Source: an uncultured Catenibacterium sp.
GTDB lineage: Bacteria; Bacillota_I; Bacilli_A; Erysipelotrichales; Coprobacillaceae
Length of the DNA: 22,787 bases
Assembly (NCBI GenBank): GCA_900764725.1
Contig: CAAFPB010000322.1
Location: 1-22,787, forward strand
Direction: 5' to 3'
The translations under genes and the position numbers were made by a program. Below, piece by piece: positions 9,034 to 19,700 of this stretch. Position 1 is the first letter of the stretch, and the number at the start of each line of letters is the position of its first letter. The notes beneath the pieces are model-generated. The model was not told the origin of the DNA, searched no databases, and saw only the letters and a program-made list of their open reading frames with translations.

Positions 9034-10047
9034 ATGGCAGTAAAAGTTGCAATTAATGGATTTGGCCGTATCGGTCGTTTAGCATTCAGACAGATGTTTG
9101 ATGCAGAAGGTTATGAAGTAGTAGCTATCAACGATTTAACTTCACCTAAAATGTTAGCTTACTTATTAAAGTATGATTCTTCACAGGGTAAATATGCTCA
9201 TGCTGATACAGTAGAAGCAGGAGAAGATTTCATCACTGTTAACGGTAAGAAGATCACTATCTATGCAGAACCAGATGCTTCTAAATTACCTTGGGGTGAA
9301 TTAGATGTAGACGTAGTACTTGAATGTACTGGTTTCTATTGTTCAAAAGCAAAAGCTGAAGCTCATGTAGCTGCAGGTGCTAAGAAGGTTGTTATCTCAG
9401 CTCCAGCTGGAAACGATCTTAAGACTATCGTATTCAACGTAAACAACGAAACATTAACAGCAGATGATCAGGTTATCTCTGCAGCTTCTTGTACTACAAA
9501 CTGCTTAGCTCCAATGGCTGATGCATTAAACAAGTTAGCAGAAATCCAGGGTGGTATCATGTTAACAGTTCATGGTTACACTGGTGACCAGATGCTTCTT
9601 GATGGACCACAGAGAAAAGGTAACTTAAGAAGATCTAGAGCTGCTGCAGTTAACATCGTACCATCATCTACAGGTGCTGCAAAAGCTATCGGTTTAGTTA
9701 TCCCAGAATTAAATGGTAAATTAATCGGTTCAGCAGTACGTGTACCAGTTCCAACTGGATCAACTACAGTTTTAACAGCTGTTGTTAAGGGTACTGTTAC
9801 TGTTGATGAAGTTAACGCTGCTATGAAGGCTGCTGCAACTGATTCATTCGGTTACAATGAAGACGAAATCGTATCTTCTGACATCGTTGGAATGACTTAC
9901 GGTTCATTATTTGACGCAACTCAGACTATGGTTACAGCTTTACCTGATGGAAATAGTGAAGTTCAGGTTGTATCTTGGTACGACAATGAAAACTCATTCA
10001 CTTCTAACATGGTTAAGACAATCAAGTATTTCTCAGAATTAGCTTAA
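9034..10047 (+). CDS. gap: glyceraldehyde-3-phosphate dehydrogenase, NAD-dependent, glycolytic
   Basis: Oxidises and phosphorylates glyceraldehyde-3-phosphate to 1,3-bisphosphoglycerate in cytoplasmic glycolysis. The 337 residues have the Rossmann start NGFGRIGR (8-15), N33-D34 at the end of the second strand (favouring NAD over NADP), catalytic C153 in [13 protein letters not shown]180 in TVHGYTGDQ, the phosphate-binding [17 protein letters not shown] stretch and the terminal WYDNENSF motif. Codon use is visibly biased (AAC for Asn, TTC for Phe and ATC for Ile more often than in neighbouring genes), as expected for a very highly expressed gene. It is transcribed alone between its own promoter and terminator; pgk, tpi and a cggR-type regulator gene are not adjacent. 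GapA-like. Confidence 0.98.
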   Translation: MAVKVAINGFGRIGRLAFRQMFDAEGYEVVAINDLTSPKMLAYLLKYDSSQGKYAHADTVEAGEDFITVNGKKITIYAEPDASKLPWGELDVDVVLECTGFYCSKAKAEAHVAAGAKKVVISAPAGNDLKTIVFNVNNETLTADDQVISAASCTTNCLAPMADALNKLAEIQGGIMLTVHGYTGDQMLLDGPQRKGNLRRSRAAAVNIVPSSTGAAKAIGLVIPELNGKLIGSAVRVPVPTGSTTVLTAVVKGTVTVDEVNAAMKAAATDSFGYNEDEIVSSDIVGMTYGSLFDATQTMVTALPDGNSEVQVVSWYDNENSFTSNMVKTIKYFSELA

Positions 10048-10069
10048 TCAGATCTGAATTAAATAATGG

Positions 10070-10100
10070 AAGATCCCTATTATAGGGATCTTTTCTTTTT
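10070..10100 (+). terminator. intrinsic terminator of gap
   Basis: A perfect 10-bp stem, AAGATCCCTA (10070-10079) with TAGGGATCTT (10083-10092), a 3-base loop and a TTTTCTTTTT tail. Confidence 0.9.
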
Positions 10101-10131
10101 GGTCAAGTTTCTACTCAAAACAGTCATGTTA

Positions 10132-10140
10132 TGATAAAAT
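10132..10140 (+). promoter_or_regulatory. extended -10 promoter of the ctpA-uvrB-cca-uvrA-hprK-lgt unit
   Basis: TGATAAAAT, an extended -10 (TG-n-TAAAAT), lies 22 bases before the chosen protease start at 10163 and shortly after the gap terminator. No good -35 is present, which is tolerable for an extended -10. The same nine bases occur upstream of the HD-domain gene (3182-3190). Confidence 0.5.
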
Positions 10141-10162
10141 AATGGAACGAGGTGACTTGAAC

Positions 10163-11575
10163 ATGGAATTAAATAAAAGAAAGAAAAACTTATTAATTAA
10201 ATATATAGTTATAGGTGTATTATGTTTAGCACTAGGTTTTGGTAGTGGTTATTTGGTATTTCATAATAGTGATGCGAATGCTGAAGATAAGACAAATATG
10301 ACAATAGTAGATGAAGTTGTAGAAATACTTAATAATAGCTGGTTGGATACAACTGATTCTAAGACATCTATTCAAGATCGTATGATTGAAGGATTAGTGG
10401 ATGGTTTAGGAGATTCACATTCTTCTTATATGTCTATACAAGAAAATAAAGAATTTAATAGTGATATTAACGGTAATTATAGTGGTATTGGTGTTTATTT
10501 CTCCCCTGTGCATAGTGGTGCTTTATTAACTGGTATTATTGAAGGAAGCAGTGCAGAAAAAGCTGGACTTAAAGCAGGCGATATTATTACAGATGCTGAT
10601 AATAAATCACTTACAGGTATGACAAGTACAGAAATGCAAGAATATATTAAAGGAATTGAAGGAACAGAAGTCTCTTTAAAGATTAAAAGACTTCAACAGA
10701 CTTTAAGTGTAAAGGCTGTACGTAAGAACTTCAGTTCTGATGTAACATATTATGTAGGTACTACAAATAATAAAACATATGGTTATGTGAATATTTCTAC
10801 TTTTGGAGATACAACTGCACAGCATGTAGAAACAGCTTTAAAAGAGTTTAAGAAAAAGAATGTATCAGATATTATTCTAGATTTAAGAGGTAATGGTGGA
10901 GGATATATTACTGCTGCCAGAGATTTACTTTCTTTATTTAATGAGAAGGGAGAAACACTCTTTACAGTCAAGAATAAGAAGGGTCAGACTGAAACATATA
11001 AAGATAATACAAAGACACATTATGCATTTTCTAATGGTTATATTCTAATGAATAGTGGAACAGCCAGTGCATCTGAATTATGTGCGGGAACATTCCAGGA
11101 AATACAGGGTTATAAGTTGATTGGACAACAGTCTTATGGTAAAGGTACTATCCAGGCACAGACAAGCTTATCTGATGGGTCTGTATTGAAATATACATAT
11201 GCGAAATGGTATACACCTAAGGGTGTGAATATTAATAAGAAGGGTTGGACTCCTGATATCACTGTAGAGGATCAAGCTCTCTTATCAGCTTATTTCACTT
11301 ATTATAGTGATAAGTATTATGTGGATAATGTGAATAATTCTATTATTGTAATGGAAAGATTATTAGAAGCTTTAGGTTATAATCCTGGTCGTACAGATGG
11401 TTATTTCTCACAAGGAGTGAGTGATGCACTTAAACGTTTTGAACAAGATCATGGATTAACTGTAGATGGTGTATTAGAGTACAGCGATCAGGAGACAATG
11501 GTCTCTGTACTTGCAGAAAGATTAAGTCATAAGGAATATGACAATACATTACAGAAAGTATTAAGTTTAATATAG
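10163..11575 (+). CDS. carboxyl-terminal processing protease (S41) with PDZ and peptidoglycan-binding domains
   Basis: Membrane-anchored, extracytoplasmic serine protease of the CtpA/CtpB family. I chose the ATG at 10163 (470 residues) because GAGGTGA precedes it by 8 bases; the in-frame ATG at 10142 falls inside the likely promoter. Domain order: a basic N-terminus, one transmembrane anchor (about 12-33), a PDZ domain (about 100-175, with GIGVYF and AGLKAGDII), and the S41 core with nucleophile S302 (NSGTASASE) and general base K327 (YGKGTIQ), exactly the 25-residue spacing of CtpB and the D1 protease. A C-terminal PG_binding_1 domain (about 395-450, [14 protein letters not shown] and [10 protein letters not shown]) probably targets it to the wall. 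Substrates cannot be told; family members trim secreted or wall proteins. It opens a long co-directional unit, 14 bases before uvrB. Confidence 0.92.
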   Translation: MELNKRKKNLLIKYIVIGVLCLALGFGSGYLVFHNSDANAEDKTNMTIVDEVVEILNNSWLDTTDSKTSIQDRMIEGLVDGLGDSHSSYMSIQENKEFNSDINGNYSGIGVYFSPVHSGALLTGIIEGSSAEKAGLKAGDIITDADNKSLTGMTSTEMQEYIKGIEGTEVSLKIKRLQQTLSVKAVRKNFSSDVTYYVGTTNNKTYGYVNISTFGDTTAQHVETALKEFKKKNVSDIILDLRGNGGGYITAARDLLSLFNEKGETLFTVKNKKGQTETYKDNTKTHYAFSNGYILMNSGTASASELCAGTFQEIQGYKLIGQQSYGKGTIQAQTSLSDGSVLKYTYAKWYTPKGVNINKKGWTPDITVEDQALLSAYFTYYSDKYYVDNVNNSIIVMERLLEALGYNPGRTDGYFSQGVSDALKRFEQDHGLTVDGVLEYSDQETMVSVLAERLSHKEYDNTLQKVLSLI

Positions 11576-11589
11576 AAAGAAGGGGTGTT

Positions 11590-13560
11590 ATGTCTTATAA
11601 GCTTGTATCAAAATTTAAACCAATGGGAGACCAGCCCGAGGCTATTAAAGAATTAGTAGAAGGTATTCATAAAGGTAAAAAGACACAGGTCTTATTAGGT
11701 GGTACAGGGACTGGTAAGACATTTACCTTTGCGAATGTAATTGCGCAGGTAAATAAACCTACTCTTGTCCTCTCACACAATAAAACTCTTGCTGGACAGT
11801 TATATAGTGAATTAAAGGAGTTCTTCCCTGAGAATCGTGTTGAATACTTTATTTCAAACTTCGATTTCTATCAGCCAGAAGCCTATATACCTAAGAGTGA
11901 TACATATATTGATAAAGAATCACAAACAAATGAAGAAATAGAGATGTTGAGAGCTGCTGCGATGAACTCTTTATTAGAAAGAAAAGATACAATTGTCGTA
12001 GCCTCTGTGGCAGCTATTTATGGTTTAGGTAATCCTCAGAGTTATCAGGAAATGATCTTTTCTTTACGTGTAGGACAAGAAATAGATAGACGTGAATTAC
12101 TTACATTCTTAGTAGATAGACAATATACAAGAAATGATATGGATCAGGTCAAAGGTACTTTTAGAGTACGTGGAGATGTCATTGAAATCGTACCAGGTCA
12201 TACTGAATCTTATATTATACGTATTGAATTATTTGGCGATGAAGTAGATCGTATTACAGAAGTAGATCCTCTCACTGGTCATGTTCAGGCTTCTTATAGT
12301 ACATATACTATTTATCCGGCTGAAGAATATATTACCAGTCGTGAAAAGATGCTTCATGCCTGTGATACGATAGAAGAAGAATTAAAAGATCGTCTACAGT
12401 ATTATCAAGATGCCGCAAAACCATTAGAATATGAAAGAATAGACAATCGTACAAGACATGATATTGAAATGTTGAGAGAAGTAGGTATCTGTCCAGGTAT
12501 TGAAAACTACTCACGTCATATTGATGGAAGAAAACCAGGAGAAAGACCTTATTGTTTATTAGATTATTTTCCTGATGATTTCTTACTTATTGTGGATGAA
12601 TCCCATGTTATGCTGCCTCAAATCAGAGGAATGTTTAATGGGGATAGAAGTCGTAAAGAAACACTAGTCGAATATGGTTTCCGTTTACCTAGTGCTTTAG
12701 ATAATAGACCACTTCGTTTTGAAGAATTTGAAAAGCTTATTCCCCAGGCAATATATGTCTCTGCAACACCTGGTGATTATGAGTTAGAAGGTGTTCATGG
12801 TGAATATGTTGAACAGATTATTCGTCCTACAGGATTATTAGATCCTATTATTGAAGTGCGTCCAATAGAGGATCAGATTGATGATATTATTAGTGAAATA
12901 CAGTTGCGTATAGAAAGAAATGAACGTGTACTTATTACTACTTTAACTAAGAGAATGGCTGAAGATTTAACTGACTACCTTAAGGAATTTGGGTTAAAGG
13001 TCGCTTATCTTCATTCTGAAACAAAGACTTTAGAACGTACTGAAATCTTAAGAGATTTACGTTTAGGTAAGTATGATGTCTTAATTGGTATTAACTTGTT
13101 AAGAGAAGGTTTAGACCTTCCGGAAGTTTCTTTGGTATGTATTTTAGATGCAGATAAGGAAGGCTTTTTAAGAAGTGAACGTTCATTAATACAGACAATT
13201 GGTCGTGCGGCAAGAAATGCGGATGGTCATGTTATTATGTATGCAGACCGTATTACTGATTCTATGCAACGTGCAATAGATGAAACAAGTCGTCGTAGAG
13301 AAATACAGGAAGCTTATAATAAAGCTCATGGTATTACCCCTACAACTATCAAGAAAGAAATTAGAGAAGCGATTCATGGACAGGAAGTTATTGATGAAGC
13401 ACAGAAGCTTGTTAAGAAAGGTCGTAAGGCTCCTAAGAAGGATAAGAAGGTTCTTCTTGAGGAATTAGAAAGACAGATGAAAGAAGCGGCTAAGGTGCTT
13501 GATTTTGAACGTGCTATGGAATTACGCGATATGATAGAGGAGATTAAAGATGGAAAGTAA
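11590..13560 (+). CDS. uvrB: excinuclease ABC subunit B
   Basis: DNA-damage recognition helicase of nucleotide excision repair: loaded by UvrA, it verifies the lesion and recruits UvrC. The 656 residues match the family. Walker A is G37-GTGTGKT44; the beta-hairpin region includes [18 protein letters not shown]; the DEAD-type box is DESHVM; the C-terminal helicase motifs include [16 protein letters not shown] and QTIGRAARN; and the UvrC-interacting UVR motif covers the last 35 or so residues ([16 protein letters not shown]). The start has AAGAAGGGG a few bases upstream. The gene overlaps cca by 11 bases, and uvrA follows cca, so both excinuclease subunits share one transcript. Confidence 0.98.
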   Translation: MSYKLVSKFKPMGDQPEAIKELVEGIHKGKKTQVLLGGTGTGKTFTFANVIAQVNKPTLVLSHNKTLAGQLYSELKEFFPENRVEYFISNFDFYQPEAYIPKSDTYIDKESQTNEEIEMLRAAAMNSLLERKDTIVVASVAAIYGLGNPQSYQEMIFSLRVGQEIDRRELLTFLVDRQYTRNDMDQVKGTFRVRGDVIEIVPGHTESYIIRIELFGDEVDRITEVDPLTGHVQASYSTYTIYPAEEYITSREKMLHACDTIEEELKDRLQYYQDAAKPLEYERIDNRTRHDIEMLREVGICPGIENYSRHIDGRKPGERPYCLLDYFPDDFLLIVDESHVMLPQIRGMFNGDRSRKETLVEYGFRLPSALDNRPLRFEEFEKLIPQAIYVSATPGDYELEGVHGEYVEQIIRPTGLLDPIIEVRPIEDQIDDIISEIQLRIERNERVLITTLTKRMAEDLTDYLKEFGLKVAYLHSETKTLERTEILRDLRLGKYDVLIGINLLREGLDLPEVSLVCILDADKEGFLRSERSLIQTIGRAARNADGHVIMYADRITDSMQRAIDETSRRREIQEAYNKAHGITPTTIKKEIREAIHGQEVIDEAQKLVKKGRKAPKKDKKVLLEELERQMKEAAKVLDFERAMELRDMIEEIKDGK

Positions 13561-14914
13561 ATTTAATCTCACACCTCTCGCATTAGATGTCTTTGAGGCA
13601 ATTAAACAGGCAGGAGGACATGTCTATTTAGTAGGAGGGTGTGTACGAGATTTTTTATTAAAAAGAAAATCAAAGGATATTGATGTAGAAGTACATCACC
13701 TCTCTTTTGAGACTTTAAAGGAAGTATTATCTCCTTTTGGAACAGTACAGGTGATGGGTGCATCCTTTGCGGTTGTACATCTTTCTACATTAGAAGGTTA
13801 TGAATTTGCGTTACCTAGAATAGAAGAGAAGACAGGGATGAAACATCAGGATTTTAATATCATAGTAGATCCTGATTTACCTTTAGAAAAAGCCTGTGCT
13901 AGAAGAGATTTTACGATTAATAGTATGTTATATGATGTAGAAACAGGAACGGTCATTGATTTCTATTCAGGACAGGAAGATTTAAAGAATGGTATTCTAC
14001 GTGCTACAAATAAAAATCATTTCTCTGAAGATCCACTACGTGTATTAAGAGGTGCATCCTTTATGTCACGTTATGGCTTTAAGATAGACCCGGATACAAA
14101 GAATCTCTGTCAATCTATAGTAGAAGAAGGTGGATTAGAGAATTTAAGTATCGAACGTATTTATACAGAATACTGTAAGATACTCATGGGATTATATCCT
14201 TCACAGGGATTTAATTTCTTAAGAGATATTCATGGTTTACCATTCTATTTAGAAGATTTAGTCACAACACATCAAAGAACAGACTATCATCCAGAAGGCA
14301 GTGTTTGGAATCATACAATGTTGGTCACTGATTTAGCGGCATTATGCAAGCATCATACAAGCGAACCATTATGGTTTATGTGGAGTGCTTTATTACATGA
14401 TATAGGTAAACCTTTAGTCACAACACCAGAAGGACATGCGTATGGTCATGCAGAAGAAGGTGCAGCTCTCTTTGATGAGAAGGTAAACCTGATTATGTCT
14501 CATAAACAGAAGAAATATATTCATACTATGATTCAATATCATATGGTATTACCTACATTTTCTCGTAATCATGCAAGAAAGATCAAGTTTTTACGCTTCT
14601 TAAAAGCCATTGATCAGAAGGCGCCATTAAAGGATCTTCTCTATCTTGCAAGATGTGATAAGTTAGGTAGAGGCATGGTTACAAGTGATTCTATAAATGA
14701 ATTGAATGAGTATGTAGAAGAGATGGTTTCTTTATGTGGAGATCATGCACCTATTGCGATTGTGACAGGTAAAGACTTAATTAATGAAGGCTTTGAGAAT
14801 CATCAGGATTATTCTAAAATCCTTTCTCTTGCCTATGAATATCAATTACAAGGTTTAAATAAAGAAGTAATTATAAGGAGGTTGAAGAATGAAACAGGAT
14901 GTCATTGCGGTTAG
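13550..14914 (+). CDS. cca: CCA-adding enzyme / tRNA nucleotidyltransferase with HD domain
   Basis: Class II polymerase-beta-type nucleotidyltransferase, probably adding or repairing the 3' CCA of tRNAs. Motif A is visible as LVGGCVRD (27-34) plus D43-I-D45, followed by [12 protein letters not shown] (motif B), [18 protein letters not shown] (motif C) and [12 protein letters not shown]. An HD domain follows around residues 280-310 ([25 protein letters not shown]), as in bifunctional Cca or the related poly(A) polymerases. At 454 residues it is longer than Bacillus-type Cca (about 400). Poly(A) polymerase and CCA-adding enzymes are hard to separate by sequence; this is the only candidate in the window. 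It lies between uvrB (11-base overlap) and uvrA (26-base overlap), so it is firmly embedded in the operon. Confidence 0.88.
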   Translation: MESKFNLTPLALDVFEAIKQAGGHVYLVGGCVRDFLLKRKSKDIDVEVHHLSFETLKEVLSPFGTVQVMGASFAVVHLSTLEGYEFALPRIEEKTGMKHQDFNIIVDPDLPLEKACARRDFTINSMLYDVETGTVIDFYSGQEDLKNGILRATNKNHFSEDPLRVLRGASFMSRYGFKIDPDTKNLCQSIVEEGGLENLSIERIYTEYCKILMGLYPSQGFNFLRDIHGLPFYLEDLVTTHQRTDYHPEGSVWNHTMLVTDLAALCKHHTSEPLWFMWSALLHDIGKPLVTTPEGHAYGHAEEGAALFDEKVNLIMSHKQKKYIHTMIQYHMVLPTFSRNHARKIKFLRFLKAIDQKAPLKDLLYLARCDKLGRGMVTSDSINELNEYVEEMVSLCGDHAPIAIVTGKDLINEGFENHQDYSKILSLAYEYQLQGLNKEVIIRRLKNETGCHCG

Positions 14915-17711
14915 AGGTGCACGTGTTAATAACCTCAAGAATGTGAATATAGATATTCCTAAGAATAAATTAGTAATTATGACTGGTTTATCAGGAAGTG
15001 GTAAAACATCTCTTGCCTTTGATACTATTTATGCAGAAGGCCAGAGACGTTATGTGGAATCATTAAATTCATATGCTAGACAGTTTCTAGGAGGTATGGA
15101 AAAACCTGATGTAGATTCAATAGAAGGTTTATCACCCGCTATTGCGATTGATCAGAAAACAACATCTAATAATCCACGTTCTACTGTAGGTACAGTGACT
15201 GAGATTTATGATTATTTACGTTTATTATATGCCCGTGTAGGACATGCTTATTGTCCTCATCATGGTATTAAGATTGAAGCTCAGACATTAAAACAGATGG
15301 GTGATATTGTGGATACATATGATGATGGAGATAAACTTCAGATACTTGCACGTATGGCAATGAACCAGAAGGGAACACATAAAGATCTCTTTGATAAATT
15401 AAGAAAAGAAGGGTATGTAAGAGTTAAGGTAGACGGAAACATGTATACTCTTGATGAAGACATTACTCTAGAAAAAAATAAAAAACATACAATCGATGTC
15501 ATTGTCGATCGTATTAAGAAAAAAGAAGGATATCGTACACGTCTCATTGAATCCTTAGAAACAGCTTTAAAGCTTACTGATGGTGAAGCATTAGTAGAGA
15601 ATTTGACACAGGGTACAGAAAAGCTTTTTTCTTCTAACTATGCCTGTCCTATTTGTGGTTTCTCTGTACCTAAATTAGAACCACGTTTATTCTCATTTAA
15701 TAATCCATTAGGTGCCTGCCCTGATTGTAAAGGTTTAGGTATCAAGGAAGAAGTAGATTTAGACTTATTAGTACCTGATTGGAACTTAAGTATTAATGAG
15801 GGTGGTATTCGTTACTTTAAGACAGCTGTAGGGACTGATCGTATTGAATGGCAGAGATTCTTAAAACTATGTGAATATTATCATATTGATTTAGATAAGC
15901 CATTAAAAGACTTTGATGAAGAAGAAAGAGATGTCATCTTTACAGGATCTCATGAACCTATCACTTATACTATTGTATCTTCTTCTGGTAATGTCTCACG
16001 TACGACAAACTATATTGAAGGTGTAGTTACACTTATTCAAAGACGTTATGAAGAAACATCTTCTAAATGGTCTAAGGAATGGTATGCTTCATTTATGGCT
16101 GAACATACATGTCCTACATGCCATGGTGCAAGACTGAATGAAATGGTTTTAAGTGTACAAGTGGGTGGTTTAAATATTATTGAATTTACTAATCTTTCTA
16201 TTGAGAAAGCTTTAGAGTTTGTAGAAAACTTAAAGTTATCAGAAATGGAAGAAAAGATTGCGCATCTGATCCTAAAAGAAATACATGATAGACTTACATT
16301 CTTGAATGAAGTAGGATTAGGCTACTTAACACTTTCTAGACGTGCTGGAGGCCTGTCTGGTGGAGAAGCACAGCGTATTCGTTTAGCTACTCAGATTGGT
16401 TCACGTTTAACTGGTGTTTTATATGTCTTAGATGAACCTTCTATTGGATTACATCAAAGAGATAATGAGAAGCTCATTCATACATTACAGGAAATGCGTG
16501 ATCTAGGAAACAGTGTTCTTGTCGTAGAACATGATGAAGATACAATGCGTGCTTCTGATTATATTGTGGATATTGGACCTGGGGCTGGTATTCATGGTGG
16601 ACAGGTGATTGCATATGGTACTCCTGAAGAAGTCGCAGCCAATGAAAATTCTATTACAGGTGACTATTTATCTGGTAGAAAGAAGATTGATGTCCCAAAA
16701 ACCAGACATAAAGGCAATGGGCTTTATTTAGAAGTACGTGGAGCTAAGGAACATAACCTCAAGAATATTAATGTGAAGTTCCCATTAGGTAAGTTTATTG
16801 CGGTTACTGGTGTATCTGGTTCAGGTAAATCTACGTTAGTGAATGATATTCTATGTAAAGCACTACGTGCGAAGATTTATCGTTCAAGAGAATTACCAGG
16901 TAAACATAAAGAAATACGTGGTATAGAGAATATTGATAAAGTCATTGAAGTATCACAGGAACCAATTGGTCGTACACCGCGTTCTAATCCTGTCACTTAT
17001 ACTGGTGTTTTTGATGATATTCGTGATTTGTTTGCGAAGACTCCAGAAGCTAAAATACGTGGTTATGATAAAGGTCGTTTCTCATTTAATGTGAAGGGTG
17101 GACGTTGTGAAGCATGTCAGGGAGATGGTGTGAAACGTATTTCTATGAACTTCTTACCAGATGTTTATGTCCCTTGTGAAGAATGTCATGGACATCGTTA
17201 TAATGAAGAAACATTACAGGTCACTTATAAGGATAAGAATATCTATGATGTATTAGAAATGACTGTGGAAGAATCTCTTACTTTCTTTGAAAACCTTCCT
17301 CGTATTTATACTAAACTCAAAGCATTATATGATGTAGGACTTGGTTATATTAAGCTAGGACAAAGCGCTACTACACTTTCTGGTGGTGAAGCACAAAGAG
17401 TTAAACTTGCGTCAGAGTTACAGAAACGTTCAACAGGAAAAACATTATATATTCTTGATGAACCAACAACAGGATTACATAGTGATGATGTCAATAGACT
17501 CATTGGTGTATTACAGAAGATTGTGGATAATGGTGATACAGTATTAGTCATTGAACATAATTTAGATGTCATTAAGGTTGCAGATCACATCATCGATTTA
17601 GGATTGGAAGGCGGCGACAATGGTGGTACAATAGTCGTAGAAGGCACCCCTGAAAAGGTCGCAAAGTGTGAAAAGAGCCATACAGGACGCTTTCTTAAGA
17701 ACCTATTATAA
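14889..17711 (+). CDS. uvrA: excinuclease ABC subunit A
   Basis: ATPase that scans DNA for bulky lesions and loads UvrB. The 940 residues contain both ABC modules: Walker A G33-LSGSGKT40 and G641-VSGSGKST649, and two LSGGEAQR signatures, each followed by a YVLDEP or YILDEP Walker B. Zinc-binding cysteines are C253/C256 with C277/C280 in the first half and C740/C743 with C763/C766 in the second; the latter is the finger that touches DNA. All canonical elements are intact. The ATG lies 7 bases after a perfect AGGAGG inside the end of cca, so the 26-base overlap with cca is real rather than a start-site error. Confidence 0.98.
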   Translation: MKQDVIAVRGARVNNLKNVNIDIPKNKLVIMTGLSGSGKTSLAFDTIYAEGQRRYVESLNSYARQFLGGMEKPDVDSIEGLSPAIAIDQKTTSNNPRSTVGTVTEIYDYLRLLYARVGHAYCPHHGIKIEAQTLKQMGDIVDTYDDGDKLQILARMAMNQKGTHKDLFDKLRKEGYVRVKVDGNMYTLDEDITLEKNKKHTIDVIVDRIKKKEGYRTRLIESLETALKLTDGEALVENLTQGTEKLFSSNYACPICGFSVPKLEPRLFSFNNPLGACPDCKGLGIKEEVDLDLLVPDWNLSINEGGIRYFKTAVGTDRIEWQRFLKLCEYYHIDLDKPLKDFDEEERDVIFTGSHEPITYTIVSSSGNVSRTTNYIEGVVTLIQRRYEETSSKWSKEWYASFMAEHTCPTCHGARLNEMVLSVQVGGLNIIEFTNLSIEKALEFVENLKLSEMEEKIAHLILKEIHDRLTFLNEVGLGYLTLSRRAGGLSGGEAQRIRLATQIGSRLTGVLYVLDEPSIGLHQRDNEKLIHTLQEMRDLGNSVLVVEHDEDTMRASDYIVDIGPGAGIHGGQVIAYGTPEEVAANENSITGDYLSGRKKIDVPKTRHKGNGLYLEVRGAKEHNLKNINVKFPLGKFIAVTGVSGSGKSTLVNDILCKALRAKIYRSRELPGKHKEIRGIENIDKVIEVSQEPIGRTPRSNPVTYTGVFDDIRDLFAKTPEAKIRGYDKGRFSFNVKGGRCEACQGDGVKRISMNFLPDVYVPCEECHGHRYNEETLQVTYKDKNIYDVLEMTVEESLTFFENLPRIYTKLKALYDVGLGYIKLGQSATTLSGGEAQRVKLASELQKRSTGKTLYILDEPTTGLHSDDVNRLIGVLQKIVDNGDTVLVIEHNLDVIKVADHIIDLGLEGGDNGGTIVVEGTPEKVAKCEKSHTGRFLKNLL

Positions 17712-17723
17712 GGGAGGTATTTT

Positions 17724-18659
17724 ATGGGAAAGTCCGTAAAATTAAAAGATTTAATGAATAATCCAGCATATAAACGTGTATCTGGTGATGAAGAATCTTT
17801 AGAAAGAGAAGTATTCGTTGCAGAAATCAATCGTCCTGGATTTGAGCTTGCAGGCTTCTTTAAACACAGTGATTTTAGAAGAATTATTCTATTAGGTGAT
17901 AAAGAAAATATATTTATTAAAGAAATGACAAAAGAAAGTCAGCTCGCATGCTTCTCTAAATTAGTGAATGATGAAACACCTTGTATTATTATCGCAAAGG
18001 GATATGAAGCACCAGAAATATTAAGAAATATTGCACGTAAGAGGAATTTCCCAATCTTTGAAACAGAGATGGCAACAGGAAGAGTTTCTATTAACTTAAT
18101 GGGTAAGTTAGATGAACTCTTAGCACCTGAAACACAGATTCATGGTGTATTCTTAAATATTTATGGTAAGGGTGTTATTATCAAAGGAGATAGTGGTATT
18201 GGTAAATCCGAAATCGCCTTAGAACTTATTAAGAGAGGACATCAGCTTATTGCGGATGATGCCGTAGAACTTTATCATATTGGTCAGTCTATTATTGGGA
18301 AAGCACCAACAGTCTTAAAGAACCTATTAGAAATCCGTGGTATCGGTGTTATTGATGCATCTAAGATGTTTGGGGCTGCCAGTGTTCTTCCAAAAGAAAA
18401 GGTAGATTTAATTATTCAGTTAGAAAGATGGTTACCATCTCGTGAATATAGACGTATTGGAGTAGAAGAAGATGATGTCACTGAAGATATCCTTTCAGTA
18501 CCTATTCCTAAGATTGTAGTACCAGTTACTGGTGGACGTTCTATGTCAGTTATTATTGAAGCAGCTGTCATGAATATGCAGCTCAAGGATTCGGGATTTG
18601 ATTCAAGTAAAGAATTCGTTAATAGAATCCTTGAAAACATTAAGAGTAAGCAGGTGTAA
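17724..18659 (+). CDS. hprK: HPr kinase/phosphorylase
   Basis: Bifunctional enzyme that phosphorylates (ATP or PPi) and dephosphorylates Ser46 of HPr, feeding CcpA-dependent carbon catabolite control. The 311 residues match the family. An N-terminal domain (about 1-130) precedes the catalytic domain with H140 (HGVFLNIYGKG), the P-loop G155-DSGIGKS162, the DDAVEL segment and the signature EIRGIGVIDASKMFGA; the C-terminal region includes PVTGGRSM. The ATG follows GGGAGGT by 8 bases, 12 bases after uvrA. The hprK-lgt order is common in Firmicutes. Its presence shows that this organism has the Gram-positive form of catabolite regulation, consistent with PTS-dependent sugar use as implied by the 6-phospho-beta-glucosidase. 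Confidence 0.98.
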   Translation: MGKSVKLKDLMNNPAYKRVSGDEESLEREVFVAEINRPGFELAGFFKHSDFRRIILLGDKENIFIKEMTKESQLACFSKLVNDETPCIIIAKGYEAPEILRNIARKRNFPIFETEMATGRVSINLMGKLDELLAPETQIHGVFLNIYGKGVIIKGDSGIGKSEIALELIKRGHQLIADDAVELYHIGQSIIGKAPTVLKNLLEIRGIGVIDASKMFGAASVLPKEKVDLIIQLERWLPSREYRRIGVEEDDVTEDILSVPIPKIVVPVTGGRSMSVIIEAAVMNMQLKDSGFDSSKEFVNRILENIKSKQV

Positions 18660-18662
18660 GTT

Positions 18663-19460
18663 ATGCAGTTCTTTCCAGAATTTAATATATTACTTAAAAT
18701 TGGTGAATTTCAGATTCATATGTATGCAGTATGTATCATCATTGGTGCATTTATTGCCTATCTACTTGGACAATACAATTTTAAGAAATTAGGCTATAGT
18801 CCAGAAATACTATCAGATTATTTCTTTGGTGTACTGATGACTGGTATCGTTGGTGCTCGTATCTGGTATGTCATCTTCATGTGGAAAGAAATCTATGCAT
18901 CTCATCCTGAAGAAATCATTGCGATATGGCATGGTGGACTAGCCATACAGGGTGGGATCATAGCCGCACTTATCTATAGCTATTACTTCTTTAAGAAGAA
19001 AGATATTCCTTTCTTTGCCGCAGGAGATGCGATTATGCCAGGAGTACTCATTGCCCAGGCATGTGGTAGATGGGGAAACTTCTTTAACCATGAAGCATTT
19101 GGTTCAGCTGTTTCTTTAAACTTCTTAAAGATACTACATTTACCTCAATTCATTATTAATAATATGTATATTGAAGGAGCTTATCACCATCCTACATTCC
19201 TTTATGAATCAGTAGGGAACTTAATTGTCTTTCTTGTGATTATTCTTATCGTTAAGAAGAAATCACATTATACAGGTGAACAGTTCTTCTCTTACTTTAT
19301 CGGTTATGGTATTGTGAGAGTGTTTGTGGAAGGATTACGTACAGACTCACTTATGTTAGGTCCTATCCGTATGGCTCAGTTAACATCTATTGTATTTATT
19401 ATTGCAGGTGTAGTGGGTATATATTACTTAAGAAACCATCAAAAGCGAACAGTTAAATAA
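18663..19460 (+). CDS. lgt: prolipoprotein diacylglyceryl transferase
   Basis: Integral membrane enzyme that transfers diacylglycerol from phosphatidylglycerol to the lipobox Cys of prolipoproteins, the first step of lipoprotein maturation. The 265 residues form several transmembrane helices (roughly 20-38, 50-72, 85-105, 115-133, 180-198 and 235-255). The Lgt signature GRWGNFFNHEAFG begins at G135-R136 after ACGQ-like AQAC, and HPTFLYES and RVFVEGLRTDSLML are also conserved. The start is 3 bases after the hprK stop with CAGGTG upstream, so it is co-translated with hprK. It is the last gene of the long unit, followed by a terminator. Confidence 0.97.
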   Translation: MQFFPEFNILLKIGEFQIHMYAVCIIIGAFIAYLLGQYNFKKLGYSPEILSDYFFGVLMTGIVGARIWYVIFMWKEIYASHPEEIIAIWHGGLAIQGGIIAALIYSYYFFKKKDIPFFAAGDAIMPGVLIAQACGRWGNFFNHEAFGSAVSLNFLKILHLPQFIINNMYIEGAYHHPTFLYESVGNLIVFLVIILIVKKKSHYTGEQFFSYFIGYGIVRVFVEGLRTDSLMLGPIRMAQLTSIVFIIAGVVGIYYLRNHQKRTVK

Positions 19461-19470
19461 GATGATTAGT

Positions 19471-19505
19471 AACGTCAGTATGGGATTTTGATACTGGCGT
19501 TTTTG
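19471..19505 (+). terminator. intrinsic terminator after lgt
   Basis: An 11-bp stem with one G-U pair, AACGTCAGTAT (19471-19481) with ATACTGGCGTT (19491-19501), a 9-base loop and a T tract overlapping the stem end. Confidence 0.85.
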
Positions 19506-19549
19506 ATTCTATATATGTCTGTATCAGTGCATTACTAAAAATAGTGCAT

Positions 19550-19650
19550 TTGCACAAAAAATAGGAATGAAGTATTTTATAAAGAAACATTCAAATATAT
19601 GCAGAAAAAAATAACTATTGAAAGCGAAAGAATTAACCTTTCGCTTTTTC
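19550..19650 (+). ncRNA. possible small RNA between two terminators
   Basis: Between the lgt terminator and a second terminator there is no plausible ORF, yet a second hairpin plus T tract would be redundant unless something is transcribed into it. TTGCAC (19550-19555) and TATTTT (after 17 bases, 19573-19578) could be a weak promoter giving a transcript of about 65 bases. The -35 match is poor (3 of 6). Alternatively this is simply a back-up terminator. Confidence 0.2.
19621..19650 (+). terminator. second intrinsic terminator, before the RelA/SpoT gene
   Basis: A perfect 10-bp stem AAAGCGAAAG (19621-19630) with CTTTCGCTTT (19638-19647), a 7-base loop and a T-rich tail (TTTTTCTTC including the stem end). 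The tail suits the + strand only. Confidence 0.8.
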
Positions 19651-19667
19651 TTCACATTCAGTTAATG

Positions 19668-19683
19668 TATCATATATATGATA
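19668..19683. repeat. 16-base perfect palindrome in the RelA/SpoT-gene promoter region
   Basis: TATCATATATATGATA is its own reverse complement and ends 4 bases before the AAGAGGTG ribosome site of the next gene. It overlaps any plausible -10 (for example TATATG or TATCAT; TTCACA at 19651 could be a -35). It may be an operator, possibly autoregulatory, or just an A/T-rich promoter. Confidence 0.4.
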
Positions 19684-19700
19684 GTTAAGAGGTGTAAAAG

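Noticed and set aside
10142..10162. Upstream ATG for the S41 protease
   Set aside because: It directly follows the extended -10 box with no ribosome site; GAGGTGA supports 10163.
19593..19690. Short ORF of about 29 codons starting near 19600, before the RelA/SpoT gene (possible antitoxin)
   Set aside because: No ribosome site, it reads straight through a perfect terminator hairpin, and its composition looks random.
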